From: Pasteurella bettyae CCUG 2042
GTDB lineage: Bacteria; Pseudomonadota; Gammaproteobacteria; Enterobacterales; Pasteurellaceae
Length of the DNA stretch: 64,000 bases
Assembly: GCF_000262245.1 (NCBI RefSeq)
Contig: NZ_AJSX01000033.1
Location: 1-64,000, forward strand
Reading direction: 5' to 3'
Both the position numbers and the translations under genes were made by a program. Positions 26,997 to 38,202 of the stretch are shown one piece after another (within the stretch, counting starts at the first letter, position 1; each line of letters begins with the position of its first letter). Below the pieces are notes generated by a model, which was not told the DNA's origin, searched no databases, and saw only the letters and a list, made by a program, of their open reading frames with translations.

Positions 26997-29498
26997 ATGC
27001 AGCAAAAATGGAGTTTGAATTTAATGGGATTAACTTGTTTAATCCCATTAATTTCTTTTGCTCAAGCAGAAACTCAAAAATCTGAAAAATTGGATACCAT
27101 CCTTGTGAATGAGGAGGGAGGAGAGAAATCTAGCTATGATGAAAATCTGTTGAAAACCTATGTTTCCACAGGTTCTTATTCCTATTTAGGAAAATCTGAT
27201 ATTAATACGTTCAGAGGCAGTTCTGTAGGCGATTTTCTTTCTGGTGTGCCAGGCGTGATTGCTGGTAACAAGCGTAATAGTGGTGCATTATCCGTTAATA
27301 TTCGTGGTGTTGCTAACGAAAACCGTGTACCAATTTATGTAGATGGTGGTTTGCAATCAGTCCCTTCTTGGCAAGGTTATGCGGGTTCATCTACTCGTTC
27401 TTATTTAGACCCTGATTTTATTAGCCAAGTGGAAATTGAAAAAGGCCCATCCCTTTCTGCAGATGCTACAGGTGCAATCGGCGGGGTTGTGCGAATGAAT
27501 ACCTTAGGTTGGAAAGATATTATTCCTGAAGGCAAAACTTGGGGTGTACTACTTAAATTAGGCACCATGACAAATACTGTTTCACCGCCAGCAAATTATA
27601 CAAAAGGTGGTTATCAAACCCGTTATATTAGCAATTGTTTAAGCAATGATTCAGGTTTATGCCAAACGCAAAGCCACTCACCTAATGCCCGTTACTCATC
27701 TAATGGTTTAAATTTAAATTCTTATAATTACAGCATTGCCTTTGCTAATAAATGGGAAAATGCAGATGTGCTATTCGCTTATGCCAAACGCAGACAAGGC
27801 AACTATTTTGTTGGCAAACATGGGCAAATTCCTGAAATTGATCATATTGAAGTAGAAGAAGACAAAGATTATGTAGAAATTAATGATCAATACGAAACCG
27901 TTGAAGTGTCAAAAGTGCATTTTAAGGAAAATCGCAGCACTTTATATCGACCAGGCGAAGAAGCATTGAACACTTCTCAACTAAATACCTCTTATTTAGC
28001 AAAAGCGAATTTCTATAATGATCACCACAAGTTAGGATTAGGCTATAGCCATTACCATAGTCGTTTTGGGGAGATAATGAGTTCAATTTTAAGTTTCCGT
28101 GGCTATGGAGCGTTACAAGGAGAAGGCTCTGAAGTTAAAGTGAATCGTTACAACTTGAGTTATCAATATAATCCGGATACACCTTATGTCAATTTAAATA
28201 TCAATGCCTATTACACTGACAGTGATTCCTCAAACTTTACCCCTTATTTGGATAGTTTTGGCTATGATTATTCCCAACGTCATGCACATTTCTTAGCCTC
28301 AAAACAAAAAGGATTGAGCATTGATAATACCAGTATTTTTCAACTTAATAATCAACCACTTGCTATAAAATATGGGTTGACTCACAGTTATGAACGCATT
28401 TATTTACCGAAAGATGCACAAGCTCGAGTATTAGCTAAAGGATATCCTGAAGATGCTATTGCACCTCTATATATACGAGATGGAAAACGTAAAGAAATCA
28501 GTGGCTTCATTAATGCGAGTTATCCTTTTAATCATTGGCTAAAAGCAGATGGTGGGGTGCGCTATTTCCGTTCTACCACCAATGATTATGTAGTTCATTC
28601 TGAACAAGTGGAAGATCATGTTGATTTAACCACTGGTGACATTGTTTATAAAACAGTTTCACATAAACAAAATCCAATCAAAAACAAAGGCTTTTCACCA
28701 ATTGTCATGTTAAGTGCGGAAGTAGCAAAAGACACCACATTATATGCTAAATATGCTCAAGCCTTACGTTCGCCAAGTTTATTCCAAGCGACTAAAGGTT
28801 GGAGCATGCAAGATACCAGCGATAACTTAGACCAACTCAAACCAGAACGAGCCAAAAATTGGGAGTTTGGTATCAATGGATTGTATGAAAATGTAGGTGG
28901 ACAAGATAATGTACTTGGTGTGAAAGTCGCTTATTTCAATAATAATATTGATAATTACCTGACCAGAAGCCTTGATAAAATTAGTGGAAAAACTCAAACC
29001 ATTAATTTACAAAAAGCAAAACTTGAAGGGTTTGAGGTATCAGCTTATTATGATATGCGTAAATTTTACGCTAAATTTGCAAGCACTTATTACACTAAAA
29101 CCCAATATTGCTTAATGCCTCATCAAGTTGGTAGTGGTGATACACAATGTTACGATGGCTATATTTATGCTAGCAACATCAACAATACCGTACCACCAAA
29201 ATTAAATTATCAACTGACTTTGGGCACTCGCTGGTTAGATGAAAAACTTGATATTGGCGTGCGTTATAGTTACTACGGAAAACGTGTTGTGCCAGTATTA
29301 AGAGACGATACTTCAAGTATTGATTGGAATGCTTATTCTCTCGTAGATTTATACGCTAACTATAGCGTTTCCAATAACCTCAAACTTACAATGACCATGG
29401 ATAACGTTTTCAACCGTTATTATTTGGATACCAATAATATGGGATTAAACACCGCACCTGGCAGAACATTACATATGGGATTAGAATATCGTTTCTAA
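26997..29498 (+). CDS. TonB-dependent outer-membrane receptor (iron/heme type)
   Basis: An 833-aa receptor with a signal peptide (cut after SFAQA), a plug domain (VGDFLSGVPGVIAG..., VNIRGVANENRVPIYVDGG, VEIEKGPSLSADATGAIGGVV) and a long beta-barrel ending in the aromatic terminus LEYRF. The late-barrel block YAKYAQALRSPSLFQAT is typical. A TonB-box-like segment is DTILVNEE. Ligand is not decidable from sequence; heme or a ferric siderophore is likely by family. It sits between glpQ and glpA and is not functionally linked to glycerol use. Length suits heme-type receptors. Confidence 0.85.
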   Translation: MQQKWSLNLMGLTCLIPLISFAQAETQKSEKLDTILVNEEGGEKSSYDENLLKTYVSTGSYSYLGKSDINTFRGSSVGDFLSGVPGVIAGNKRNSGALSVNIRGVANENRVPIYVDGGLQSVPSWQGYAGSSTRSYLDPDFISQVEIEKGPSLSADATGAIGGVVRMNTLGWKDIIPEGKTWGVLLKLGTMTNTVSPPANYTKGGYQTRYISNCLSNDSGLCQTQSHSPNARYSSNGLNLNSYNYSIAFANKWENADVLFAYAKRRQGNYFVGKHGQIPEIDHIEVEEDKDYVEINDQYETVEVSKVHFKENRSTLYRPGEEALNTSQLNTSYLAKANFYNDHHKLGLGYSHYHSRFGEIMSSILSFRGYGALQGEGSEVKVNRYNLSYQYNPDTPYVNLNINAYYTDSDSSNFTPYLDSFGYDYSQRHAHFLASKQKGLSIDNTSIFQLNNQPLAIKYGLTHSYERIYLPKDAQARVLAKGYPEDAIAPLYIRDGKRKEISGFINASYPFNHWLKADGGVRYFRSTTNDYVVHSEQVEDHVDLTTGDIVYKTVSHKQNPIKNKGFSPIVMLSAEVAKDTTLYAKYAQALRSPSLFQATKGWSMQDTSDNLDQLKPERAKNWEFGINGLYENVGGQDNVLGVKVAYFNNNIDNYLTRSLDKISGKTQTINLQKAKLEGFEVSAYYDMRKFYAKFASTYYTKTQYCLMPHQVGSGDTQCYDGYIYASNINNTVPPKLNYQLTLGTRWLDEKLDIGVRYSYYGKRVVPVLRDDTSSIDWNAYSLVDLYANYSVSNNLKLTMTMDNVFNRYYLDTNNMGLNTAPGRTLHMGLEYRF

Positions 29499-29800
29499 TA
29501 AAAAATTCCTCTAAAAACAACCGCACTTTCATCTGCACCCCAAAAGTTGGACATCTAGCCCACTGATTAAGGTGTATATGAAAGTGCGGTCTTTTTTTAC
29601 AAAATTTTTATCAAATCGCAAGATAAAATTTTTTAGAGATCATTATTTATCTCATTATTTTGTGATCTCTCTCACAATAAATATTCTTTTTCGCTCAAAA
29701 TACTATTCTAAAACGCTCATTTACAATAAAATAACAAGCGTTTATTAAGGTATTTACTTTTCAAATACTCAATTTATTTATTCATCTTGTGGGGCATCAT
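29499..29800. promoter_or_regulatory. glpA control region: perfect CRP site, repeat motifs, inserted fragment
   Basis: No gene is seen. TGTGATCTCTCTCACA (29661-29676) matches the CRP consensus at all ten positions. TTCGCTCAAAA (29690-29700) and AAACGCTCATT (29711-29721) repeat a motif seen upstream of glpT and may be GlpR sites. Near the receptor end, two uptake signals facing each other flank a ~45-base insert (29531-29578). Confidence 0.6.
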
Positions 29801-31483
29801 ATGGGAATGTCATCTCAACTCTATAGAAATGTAGGGGATTTTTCTCCTATCAATACAGATGTAATCATCATTGGTGGCGGTGCTACTGGTGCAGGTATTG
29901 CTCGAGACTGCTCATTACGTGGGCTAAAATGCATATTGTTAGAACGACACGATATTGCTACTGGAGCAACTGGACGTAACCATGGCTTATTACATAGTGG
30001 TGGTCGATATGCAGTTAATGACCGTGAATCCGCTGAAGAATGTATTAAAGAAAATATGATCTTAAAGCATATTGCCCGCCATTGCGTAGATGATACCAAA
30101 GGTCTATTTATCACCTTACCAGAAGACGATCTTGATTATCAAAAGAAATTCATTGAAGCTTGTCGTGCCTCTGGTATTGAAGCCAAAGCCATTGATCCAG
30201 CACTGGCTCGTCATATGGAGCCTTCTGTCAATCCTGACTTAGTCGGTGCTGTGGTTGTACCAGATGGTTCTATAGATCCCTTCCGTTTAACTGCCGCAAA
30301 TACTATTGATGCCGTAGAAAATGGCGCTCAAATTTTTACTTATTGTGAAGTAAAAGGGTTGATTCGTGAAGGCGGTCGAGTAATTGGTGTGAAAGTATAT
30401 GATCATAAAAATAAAGTTGATCGCCAATTTTTTGCGCCAATTGTCGTTAATGCTGGCGGTATTTGGGGTCAAGGTATTGCAGAATATGCTGATTTAAAAA
30501 TCCGTATGTTCCCTGCCAAAGGTGCATTACTTGTTATGGGACACCGAATTAATAACATGGTTATTAATCGTTGTCGTAAACCAGCTGATGCAGATATCTT
30601 AGTGCCTGGTGATACTATTTGCGTTATCGGTACGACCTCTGATCGTATTCCTTATGATCAAATTGATAATATGGAAGTAACACCTGAAGAAGTTGATATT
30701 CTATTCCGTGAAGGTGAAAAACTTGCCCCGAGCCTACGTCATACCCGAGTTTTACGTGCTTATGCAGGCGTTCGACCATTAGTCGCAAGTGATGATGATC
30801 CATCAGGTCGTAATGTCAGCCGTGGTATCGTCTTATTAGATCATGCTGAACGTGATGGTTTAGACGGTTTCATTACAATTACTGGCGGTAAATTGATGAC
30901 ATATCGTCTTATGGCTGAATGGGCAACCGATTTAGTTTGTAAAAAACTCAATAATAGTAAAACATGTGAAACCGCAGATCGAGTTTTACCTGGTTCTAAT
31001 GAAAGCCGTAAAGAAACCAGTGAAAAAATGATTTCATTACCTGCCACTATTCGTAATTCTGCTGTTTATCGACATGGTTCACGAGCAACACGATTATTGG
31101 ATAATCAGCGTTTAGATCGTTCTTTAGTTTGTGAATGTGAATCCGTCACCGCAGGTGAAATCAATTATGCGGTAAACGAACTTAATGTAAATAATTTAGT
31201 AGATTTACGTCGTCGTACTCGAGTGGGTATGGGAACATGTCAAGCTGAATTATGTGCCTGTCGTGCTGCTGGACTAATGGCTCGTTTTGATGTTGCCACA
31301 CCTCGTCAATCAACAGATCAATTAATTGCTTTTATGGAAGAACGTTGGAAAGGTATCCGTCCAATCGCGTGGGGCGATGCGGTGCGTGAAGCTGAATTCA
31401 CAAGCTGGATATATTACAGCTTACTTGGCTTAAATGATGTGATTCTAGAAAAAGCACAGGGAGTGAATAACAATGAATTTTGA
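29801..31483 (+). CDS. glpA: Anaerobic glycerol-3-phosphate dehydrogenase subunit A
   Basis: A ~560-aa FAD flavoprotein, the catalytic subunit that oxidises glycerol-3-phosphate to dihydroxyacetone phosphate during anaerobic respiration. The FAD site is [17 protein letters not shown]. Other GlpA blocks are [19 protein letters not shown], [27 protein letters not shown] and the C-terminal cysteine cluster VCECE / [13 protein letters not shown]. The start at 29801 is preferred over GTG 29789; ATG 29807 is also possible. Its end overlaps glpB by 11 bases. Confidence 0.96.
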   Translation: MGMSSQLYRNVGDFSPINTDVIIIGGGATGAGIARDCSLRGLKCILLERHDIATGATGRNHGLLHSGGRYAVNDRESAEECIKENMILKHIARHCVDDTKGLFITLPEDDLDYQKKFIEACRASGIEAKAIDPALARHMEPSVNPDLVGAVVVPDGSIDPFRLTAANTIDAVENGAQIFTYCEVKGLIREGGRVIGVKVYDHKNKVDRQFFAPIVVNAGGIWGQGIAEYADLKIRMFPAKGALLVMGHRINNMVINRCRKPADADILVPGDTICVIGTTSDRIPYDQIDNMEVTPEEVDILFREGEKLAPSLRHTRVLRAYAGVRPLVASDDDPSGRNVSRGIVLLDHAERDGLDGFITITGGKLMTYRLMAEWATDLVCKKLNNSKTCETADRVLPGSNESRKETSEKMISLPATIRNSAVYRHGSRATRLLDNQRLDRSLVCECESVTAGEINYAVNELNVNNLVDLRRRTRVGMGTCQAELCACRAAGLMARFDVATPRQSTDQLIAFMEERWKGIRPIAWGDAVREAEFTSWIYYSLLGLNDVILEKAQGVNNNEF

Positions 31484-32768
31484 TGTCGTGATTATTGGCG
31501 GAGGCATCGCAGGTCTTACTTGTGGTCTCACGCTACAGGAAAAAGGAATACATTGTGCCATTATCAATAATGGTCAAGCAGCTATTGATTTCTCTTCAGG
31601 TTCTATGGATTTACTCACCCGTTTACCTCATGGTGAAACAGTAAGTTCTTTCTCTGAATCTTATGCTGATTTAGTTCAACAAGCACCACAACATCCTTAT
31701 GCTATCTTAGGTAAAGATGAGGTATTAGAAAAAGCACAACAATTTGAAGCACTAGCAAAATCCCTCAATTTATCATTGATGGGATCAACCCAAAAAAATC
31801 ATAAAAGAGTCACCGCACTTGGTGGTTTAAGAGGTACATGGCTTTCACCAACCAGTGTACCAACAATTATGAATGAAGAAGCCTTTCCTTATTCAAAGAT
31901 TGCATTATTAGGCATTGAAGGTTATCACGATTTTCAACCACAATTATTAGCGGAGAATCTCAAACAAAATCCTCAATTTACACATTGTGAATTAACTATT
32001 GGCTACTTAAATATTCCTGAGTTAGATCATTTACGTGAAAGTAGTCGTGAATTCCGTAGTGTTAATATTGCACAAGTTCTTGAGCATAAATTATCCTTTA
32101 ATAATCTAGTAGCAGAAATAAAAGAAGCTGTAGGTGAAGCCGAAGCCGCATTTTTGCCCGCATGTTTTGGTTTAGATGATCAAGTTTTCTTCGATTCATT
32201 ACGTCAAGCGACAGGTATTGAGCTTTATGAATTACCGACACTTCCTCCTTCATTATTAGGTATTCGCCAACATCGTCAATTACGTGCACGGTTTGAAAGT
32301 TTAGGTGGCGTAATGTTTAATGGTGATAGAGCTTTACGTGCAGAATTTGAAGAAAATAAAGTTGCTCGAATTTATACTCAACTTCACCTTGAAAATGCAA
32401 TTACCGCAAAATATTTTGTGTTAGCTTCTGGCAGTTTCTTCAGTAATGGCTTAGTTTCTGAATTTGAAGAAATCTATGAGCCATTATTCCGAGCCGATAT
32501 CATTAAAACAGAACAATTTGATGCAACCAATCGTTTTTCATGGATCAATAAACGGTTTTCAGCGCCACAGCCATACCAATCTGCTGGTGTTTTAATCAAT
32601 GCACAGTGTCAAGTTCAAAAACAAGGTAAAACCATTGATAACTTATTTGCCATTGGTTCCGTGATTGGTGGCTATAACGGCATTGAACTAGGATGTGGTT
32701 CAGGTGTTGCGGTGGCTACAGCCTTAAAAACTGCTGATAATATTCTTGCAGCACAAACTAAGAACTAG
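31473..32768 (+). CDS. glpB: Anaerobic glycerol-3-phosphate dehydrogenase subunit B
   Basis: A 431-aa flavoprotein subunit. The N-terminal dinucleotide fold is [30 protein letters not shown] and the C-terminal [19 protein letters not shown] are GlpB signatures. It passes electrons from GlpA to GlpC at the membrane. It overlaps glpA and is followed 6 bases later by glpC, so this is one operon. Confidence 0.95.
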   Translation: MNFDVVIIGGGIAGLTCGLTLQEKGIHCAIINNGQAAIDFSSGSMDLLTRLPHGETVSSFSESYADLVQQAPQHPYAILGKDEVLEKAQQFEALAKSLNLSLMGSTQKNHKRVTALGGLRGTWLSPTSVPTIMNEEAFPYSKIALLGIEGYHDFQPQLLAENLKQNPQFTHCELTIGYLNIPELDHLRESSREFRSVNIAQVLEHKLSFNNLVAEIKEAVGEAEAAFLPACFGLDDQVFFDSLRQATGIELYELPTLPPSLLGIRQHRQLRARFESLGGVMFNGDRALRAEFEENKVARIYTQLHLENAITAKYFVLASGSFFSNGLVSEFEEIYEPLFRADIIKTEQFDATNRFSWINKRFSAPQPYQSAGVLINAQCQVQKQGKTIDNLFAIGSVIGGYNGIELGCGSGVAVATALKTADNILAAQTKN

Positions 32769-32774
32769 GAGGCG

Positions 32775-34055
32775 ATGATGAATATTCAAGAATTAATTAG
32801 TCACGCAAAACAAGAAATGTTATCTCCTGCTGTGATGGAAGCTTTTCATGATAAAAGCTTTGAAAGTTGTATTAAATGTACTGCTTGTACTGCAGTTTGT
32901 CCTGTTTCACGCAATAACCCATTATATCCAGGTCCAAAACAGTCTGGTCCAGATGGCGAACGTTTACGTCTTAAAAATGCCTCTTATTATGATGATGCAT
33001 TAAAATACTGTTTAAACTGTAAACGTTGTGAAGTTGCCTGTCCATCCGATGTTAAAATTGGTGATATCATTGTTCGTGCTCGTAATAAACATATCGAACA
33101 ACAAAATAAACCATTAGTCCACAAATTACGTGATGCAGTATTAAGTAACACAGATATTATGGGAACATTGGCTACGCCATTTGCACCAGTTGTAAATACC
33201 ATTACGGGGCTAAAAGCGACTAAATTTATTTTAGAAAAAACTTTAAAAGTGAGTAAGCACCGAACCTTACCTAAATATGCTTTTGGTACATTCCGTAGTT
33301 GGTATATGAAAAATGAATTAGAAAAACAAGCCAAATTCGATCAAAAAGTAGCTTACTATCATGGTTGTTATGTAAACTACAACAACCCTCAATTAGGTAA
33401 AGAATTTATTGAAGTATTCAATGCTATGAATATTGGTGTTGTCTTACTTGAAAAAGAAAAATGCTGTGGCTTACCTTTAAGTGTGAATTCATTTCCAGAA
33501 AGAGCAAAAAAAATTGCGCAATTTAATACTGACTATATCGGTAGAATGGTGGATGAAAATGGCTTAGATGTTATTAGCGAAGCCTCAAGCTGTGCCTTAA
33601 ATTTACGAGATGAATATCATCATATTTTAGGTATCGATAATGCTAAAGTACGTCCACATATTCATATGGTCACCCCTTTTCTGTATAAATTATTCCAAGA
33701 GGGTAAAACTTTACCATTGAAACCATTGAAATTAAGAGTGGCTTATCATACGGCTTGTCACGTTGAAAAAGCAGGCTGGGCACCTTACACCTTAGAAATC
33801 TTAAAACAAATTCCTGGTCTTGAAGTGGTGATGTTACCTTCACAATGTTGTGGTATAGCAGGAACTTATGGCTTTAAGGAAGAAAACTATGAAACCTCAC
33901 AAGCCATTGGTAAGAACTTATTTGAACATATTAATGAGGGGCAATTTGATTACGTCATATCCGAATGCCAAACCTGTAAATGGCAAATTGATATGTCTAG
34001 TAATGTGACCTGTATTCATCCTATTACATTGCTTTCCATGTCAATGAATCAATAA
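32775..34055 (+). CDS. glpC: Anaerobic glycerol-3-phosphate dehydrogenase subunit C
   Basis: A ~426-aa iron-sulfur membrane-anchor subunit. Two 4Fe-4S motifs are at the N-terminus (CIKCTACTAVCPVS and CLNCKRCEVACPS). Two CCG domains (EKCCGLPL, SQCCGIAGTYG) mark the heterodisulfide-reductase-like part that hands electrons to menaquinone. Strong RBS AGGAGG; two ATGs in a row (32775, 32778). It ends the glpABC operon, which closes with an uptake-signal hairpin. Confidence 0.95.
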   Translation: MMNIQELISHAKQEMLSPAVMEAFHDKSFESCIKCTACTAVCPVSRNNPLYPGPKQSGPDGERLRLKNASYYDDALKYCLNCKRCEVACPSDVKIGDIIVRARNKHIEQQNKPLVHKLRDAVLSNTDIMGTLATPFAPVVNTITGLKATKFILEKTLKVSKHRTLPKYAFGTFRSWYMKNELEKQAKFDQKVAYYHGCYVNYNNPQLGKEFIEVFNAMNIGVVLLEKEKCCGLPLSVNSFPERAKKIAQFNTDYIGRMVDENGLDVISEASSCALNLRDEYHHILGIDNAKVRPHIHMVTPFLYKLFQEGKTLPLKPLKLRVAYHTACHVEKAGWAPYTLEILKQIPGLEVVMLPSQCCGIAGTYGFKEENYETSQAIGKNLFEHINEGQFDYVISECQTCKWQIDMSSNVTCIHPITLLSMSMNQ

Positions 34056-34060
34056 ATGAT

Positions 34061-34093
34061 AAACCGCACTTAATATGCCAATAAGTGCGGTTT
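34061..34093. terminator. glpC terminator (inverted USS)
   Basis: AAACCGCACTTA and TAAGTGCGGTTT pair around a short loop and are followed by T-rich sequence. Confidence 0.8.
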
Positions 34094-34138
34094 TATTTTA
34101 GAAAATATTTTTTAAAATTTGATTTTTATTATGAATAA

Positions 34139-34154
34139 TTTGATCTAGATAACG
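34139..34154 (+). promoter_or_regulatory. Possible CRP site upstream of pckA
   Basis: TTTGA-N6-TAACG resembles the CRP consensus with three mismatches, 78 bases before the pckA start. Control of gluconeogenesis by CRP would make sense, but the match is weak. Confidence 0.3.
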
Positions 34155-34231
34155 TTTTTTTATTTTTTATTAGAGTAGAATCTACCTATTAATTATTAGT
34201 TTTTTATTTTTTAACATTAATGAGGTACTGT

Positions 34232-35848
34232 ATGACAGATCTAAACAAACTCACACAAGAACTTGCTGCTATTGGTATTACAGGCGCATCTGAAATCGTC
34301 TATAACCCAAGTTATGAATTCTTATTTGAAGAAGAAACAAAACCAGGGTTAGAAGGTTTCGAAAAAGGCACCTTAACAAATCAAGGCGCTGTTGCTGTTG
34401 ACACAGGTATTTTTACGGGGCGCTCACCTAAAGATAAATATATTGTTTTAGATGACAAAACTAAAGACACTGTATGGTGGACTTCAGATGCCGCTAAAAA
34501 CGATAATAAACCAATGAATCAAGAAACGTGGAAAAGTTTAAAATCTATCGTAACTAAACAGCTTTCTAATAAACGTTTATTTGTTGTTGATGCATTCTGT
34601 GGTGCAAACCCAGATACTCGTTTATCTGTTCGAGTTGTTACAGAAGTTGCATGGCAAGCTCACTTTGTGAAAAACATGTTTATTCGTCCAAGTGAAGCTG
34701 AATTACAAAACTTTAAGCCTGATTTTGTGGTCATGAATGGTTCTAAATGTACTAACCCAAATTGGAAAGAACAAGGTCTAAATTCAGAAAACTTTGTTGC
34801 TTTTAATATCACTGAAGGTATCCAATTAATTGGTGGTACATGGTACGGCGGTGAAATGAAAAAAGGTATGTTCTCAATGATGAACTATTTCTTACCTCTT
34901 CGTGGCATCGCATCAATGCACTGTTCAGCAAACGTAGGTAAAGATGGTGATACCGCAATCTTCTTTGGTTTATCAGGTACAGGTAAAACAACATTATCAA
35001 CAGATCCTAAACGTCAATTAATTGGTGACGATGAACATGGTTGGGATGATGAAGGTGTATTTAACTTTGAAGGTGGTTGCTACGCTAAAACTATCAATTT
35101 ATCACCAGAAAACGAACCTGATATCTATGGTGCAATTAAACGTGATGCATTATTAGAAAATGTCGGTGTTTTAGCAAATGGCGATGTTGACTATGCTGAT
35201 GGTTCAAAAACCGAAAATACTCGTGTTTCTTACCCAATCTATCACATTCAAAATATCGTTAAACCTGTTTCTAAAGCAGGTCCAGCAACTAAAGTCATCT
35301 TCTTATCTGCTGATGCATTTGGTGTATTACCACCAGTGTCTAAATTGACTCCAGAACAAACTAAATACTACTTCTTATCTGGTTTCACAGCAAAATTAGC
35401 GGGTACAGAACGTGGTATCACAGAGCCTACACCAACATTCTCAGCATGTTTCGGTGCGGCATTCTTAAGCTTACACCCAACTCAATACGCTGAAGTATTA
35501 GTTAAACGTATGCAAGAATCTGGTGCAGAAGCATATTTAGTGAACACTGGTTGGAATGGTACAGGTAAACGTATTTCAATCAAAGATACTCGTGGTATCA
35601 TTGATGCAATCTTAGATGGCTCAATTGATAAAGCTGAAATGGGTTCATTACCAATCTTTGATTTTGCAATTCCTAAAGCATTACCTGGTGTTGATCCTGC
35701 AATTTTAGATCCTCGTGATACTTATGCAGATAAATCTCAATGGGAAGTTAAAGCTAAAGACTTAGCTGGTCGTTTCGTTAAAAACTTCGAAAAATACACT
35801 ACAAATGCTGAAGGTAAAGCATTAGTGGCTGCTGGTCCTAAAGCTTAA
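34232..35848 (+). CDS. pckA: Phosphoenolpyruvate carboxykinase (ATP)
   Basis: A 538-aa enzyme that converts oxaloacetate and ATP to PEP, CO2 and ADP; in rumen-type Pasteurellaceae it also runs in the CO2-fixing direction. ATP loop [13 protein letters not shown], metal/substrate residues in [22 protein letters not shown], and N-terminal [14 protein letters not shown] are clear. The start at 34232 (MTDLNKL) matches Haemophilus PckA and follows GAGG; ATG 34220 is less likely. Confidence 0.97.
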   Translation: MTDLNKLTQELAAIGITGASEIVYNPSYEFLFEEETKPGLEGFEKGTLTNQGAVAVDTGIFTGRSPKDKYIVLDDKTKDTVWWTSDAAKNDNKPMNQETWKSLKSIVTKQLSNKRLFVVDAFCGANPDTRLSVRVVTEVAWQAHFVKNMFIRPSEAELQNFKPDFVVMNGSKCTNPNWKEQGLNSENFVAFNITEGIQLIGGTWYGGEMKKGMFSMMNYFLPLRGIASMHCSANVGKDGDTAIFFGLSGTGKTTLSTDPKRQLIGDDEHGWDDEGVFNFEGGCYAKTINLSPENEPDIYGAIKRDALLENVGVLANGDVDYADGSKTENTRVSYPIYHIQNIVKPVSKAGPATKVIFLSADAFGVLPPVSKLTPEQTKYYFLSGFTAKLAGTERGITEPTPTFSACFGAAFLSLHPTQYAEVLVKRMQESGAEAYLVNTGWNGTGKRISIKDTRGIIDAILDGSIDKAEMGSLPIFDFAIPKALPGVDPAILDPRDTYADKSQWEVKAKDLAGRFVKNFEKYTTNAEGKALVAAGPKA

Positions 35849-35870
35849 TTTGTAAAAATTTTCTAAAATC

Positions 35871-35906
35871 AAACCGCACTTTGAAAATCAAAGTGCGGTT
35901 TTTTTC
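35871..35906. terminator. pckA terminator (inverted USS)
   Basis: AAACCGCACTTT and AAAGTGCGGTTT form a 12-bp stem followed by a T-run. Confidence 0.85.
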
Positions 35907-36006
35907 TTAATTATATTTGTTCTGCAGAATTAGCTCTGTATCATTCCTCAATTTAGCACATAAAAAAAGAGGATATAAAATCCTCTTTTACAAATATCAT
36001 CAATAA

Positions 36007-36891
36007 TTAATGAATGACATCTTCATCACTGGCTTGTTTTAATTTCTGAATAGCTTCCTTATTAAAGAAATAATGCGTACCACAACATTCACATTGCATA
36101 TCAATGGAACCATTATGTGCTGCCAGAATCTCATCAATTTCATCATCAGAAATTAATAATAACGCAGAGCCTGAACGTTCTTGCGAACATCCACAATGGA
36201 AGTTTACAACTTGTGGATCAAACACTTCTACGGTTTCTTCATGATATAAACGATACATCAATTCTTCTGCATTTAAACCAAATAATTCTTCATCTTTGAC
36301 AGTCGATGTTAAAGTGGCTAAATGTTCAAAATCTTCTCTTGAACCTGAACCATCAGGCATAATTTGTAATAACATTCCAGCCGCAACAGGTTTACCTTCA
36401 TATTCCCCAACTCTAATTAATAACTGAGTCTGAAGCTGTTCTGAACGTTCAAAATATTCTTCTAAACATTCAGTGATCGTTGGTTTATCTAATGCAATAA
36501 TGCCTTGATAGCGTTCACCTTCTTTAGGAGCGATGGTAATAACTAACACACCTTTACCAATTAATTGATGTAGCCCCATATCATTAGAGATATCGCCTTC
36601 AATACGTGCTAAAGCCCGAATATTTTGTTCATCTGTGCCATTAACTAAAGCTAAACGTAATGGGCCATCACCTTGAATTTGAACAGTAATATCCCCTTCA
36701 AATTTTAAAGTAGCAGTAAGCAAGTTAGTTGCCACCATCATCTCACCCAATAAATGACGAACGACTTGGGGATAATGATGTGTATTTAATGTATCAATAA
36801 AAGTTCGATTTAAACGAACCCACTCACCACGCACGGCTCTATTTTGAAATAAATAACGATATAATTTGTCGTTATCCTGAATATAAGTCAT
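36007..36891 (-). CDS. hslO: Redox-regulated chaperone Hsp33
   Basis: A 294-aa holdase switched on by oxidative unfolding. The C-terminal zinc site FHCGCS...CECCGTHY supplies the four redox cysteines. The N-domain block GEMMVATNLLTATLKFEGDITVQIQGDGPL is typical. It lies downstream of hslR, as in E. coli, with a ~110-base gap. Confidence 0.95.
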   Translation of the reverse strand: MTYIQDNDKLYRYLFQNRAVRGEWVRLNRTFIDTLNTHHYPQVVRHLLGEMMVATNLLTATLKFEGDITVQIQGDGPLRLALVNGTDEQNIRALARIEGDISNDMGLHQLIGKGVLVITIAPKEGERYQGIIALDKPTITECLEEYFERSEQLQTQLLIRVGEYEGKPVAAGMLLQIMPDGSGSREDFEHLATLTSTVKDEELFGLNAEELMYRLYHEETVEVFDPQVVNFHCGCSQERSGSALLLISDDEIDEILAAHNGSIDMQCECCGTHYFFNKEAIQKLKQASDEDVIH

Positions 36892-37003
36892 AGTTTTCCT
36901 TAGTTGAAAACGGACATGATGTCCATTTTAATAATTATTGTTGCTGTATATTGGGATCCTTATCAAAATTTCAACTGATTCTGTTCATTGCAAACAAAAT
37001 CAT

Positions 37004-37420
37004 TTAATTTTGATTTTTAAATTTAATTAAATCCCGTCGTTCTTTCTTATTTGGACGATGATCTGGATGGGGCATTGCATTCATCTTACGTGCTAATGCC
37101 ATTTTCTCTCGATTCTCCACACTCATAGCTGTTTCAGCATAAAGCAATTGTGCTTGAGGAGCACCTCTGCGTTGTGTAGAAAGTGCGGTCACTTCAACTT
37201 CTTTTTCTTCATTACCTTGACGAAGCTTTATTTTCGCCCCCACTTCTACCGCTTTATTTGGCTTAGTACGTTGCCCATTATAATGAACCTTACCACCATC
37301 TATCATTTCTTTAGCGATACTACGAGTCTTATAAAAACGAGCAGCCCATAGCCATTTATCTAAACGAGTGATGTCATCAGAATTTTCTTTTTCATTATCT
37401 TTATGCAAATTTTTTGCCAT
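37004..37420 (-). CDS. hslR: Ribosome-associated heat shock protein Hsp15
   Basis: A 138-aa S4-domain RNA-binding protein that rescues 50S subunits carrying stalled nascent chains. The S4 core is TRLDKWLWAARFYKTRSIAKEMIDGGKVHYNGQ; the tail is highly basic (RPNKKERRDLIKFK). It is expressed ahead of hslO. An uptake signal is embedded in the coding sequence (37180-37189). Confidence 0.95.
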   Translation of the reverse strand: MAKNLHKDNEKENSDDITRLDKWLWAARFYKTRSIAKEMIDGGKVHYNGQRTKPNKAVEVGAKIKLRQGNEEKEVEVTALSTQRRGAPQAQLLYAETAMSVENREKMALARKMNAMPHPDHRPNKKERRDLIKFKNQN

Positions 37421-37488
37421 AACTGATCCTTATTTCTGTTGCTTTATGGTATCGTTAATGCACAGGTTTGTAAAATAAAGAGATCAAT

Positions 37489-38040
37489 ATGAAAGTATTA
37501 CAAAAAACCGAGATCCTTAATATCACTACTGCAGCAAAGTCTCGCATTCTTGAAATTCAAGCAGTGGATTTAAAATTCTCAAATGGACAATTACGTACCT
37601 ATGAGCGAATAAAGCCTAGTCGTAAAGCGGCAGTAATGGTACTTCCTATTGATGGTGATGATTTACTGATGGTGCGTGAATATGCAGTGGGCACTGAACG
37701 TTACGAACTGGGTTTTACTAAAGGGCTGATGGAACAAGGAGAAACACCTGAGCAAAGTGCGAATCGCGAAATGCAAGAAGAAATAGGGTTAGGGGCAAGA
37801 TCTATTATCTTTTTACGCACCGTAAATACTTCACCAAGTTTTATGAATAGCCCAATGCATATCTTATTAGCCACTGATTTCTATGAATCAAAATTAGAAG
37901 GTGATGAACCTGAACCGTTAGAGCTAATTCGTTATCCTTTAGCCAATATAGATAAGTTATTAAACGATCCCGAATTTTATGAAGCTAAAAATTTAGTAGC
38001 ACTCTATACTCTAAGAGATTATTTAAAAAACTCAAAATAA
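37489..38040 (+). CDS. nudE: ADP compounds hydrolase NudE
   Basis: A 183-aa Nudix hydrolase acting on ADP-ribose, NADH and Ap3A. The Nudix box is GLMEQGETPEQSANREMQEEIGLGA (Gly, Glu and the REMQEEIG metal-binding core near residues 80-104). NudE is commonly next to hslR and cysQ in gamma-proteobacteria, as here. Confidence 0.9.
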   Translation: MKVLQKTEILNITTAAKSRILEIQAVDLKFSNGQLRTYERIKPSRKAAVMVLPIDGDDLLMVREYAVGTERYELGFTKGLMEQGETPEQSANREMQEEIGLGARSIIFLRTVNTSPSFMNSPMHILLATDFYESKLEGDEPEPLELIRYPLANIDKLLNDPEFYEAKNLVALYTLRDYLKNSK

Positions 38041-38202
38041 AGTGGATTTTACTGAAGATTTATACTAGAAAAGACGATATGTACACAAAAATTATTGAAA
38101 AATTTACCGCACTTTTCCGACTAAATTAATCAATTTCTTTTCTCGTCAAGCTCCAAAAGATTTGCTAGAATCGTTATATTACAGTTTCGGTGGAATATAC
38201 CA

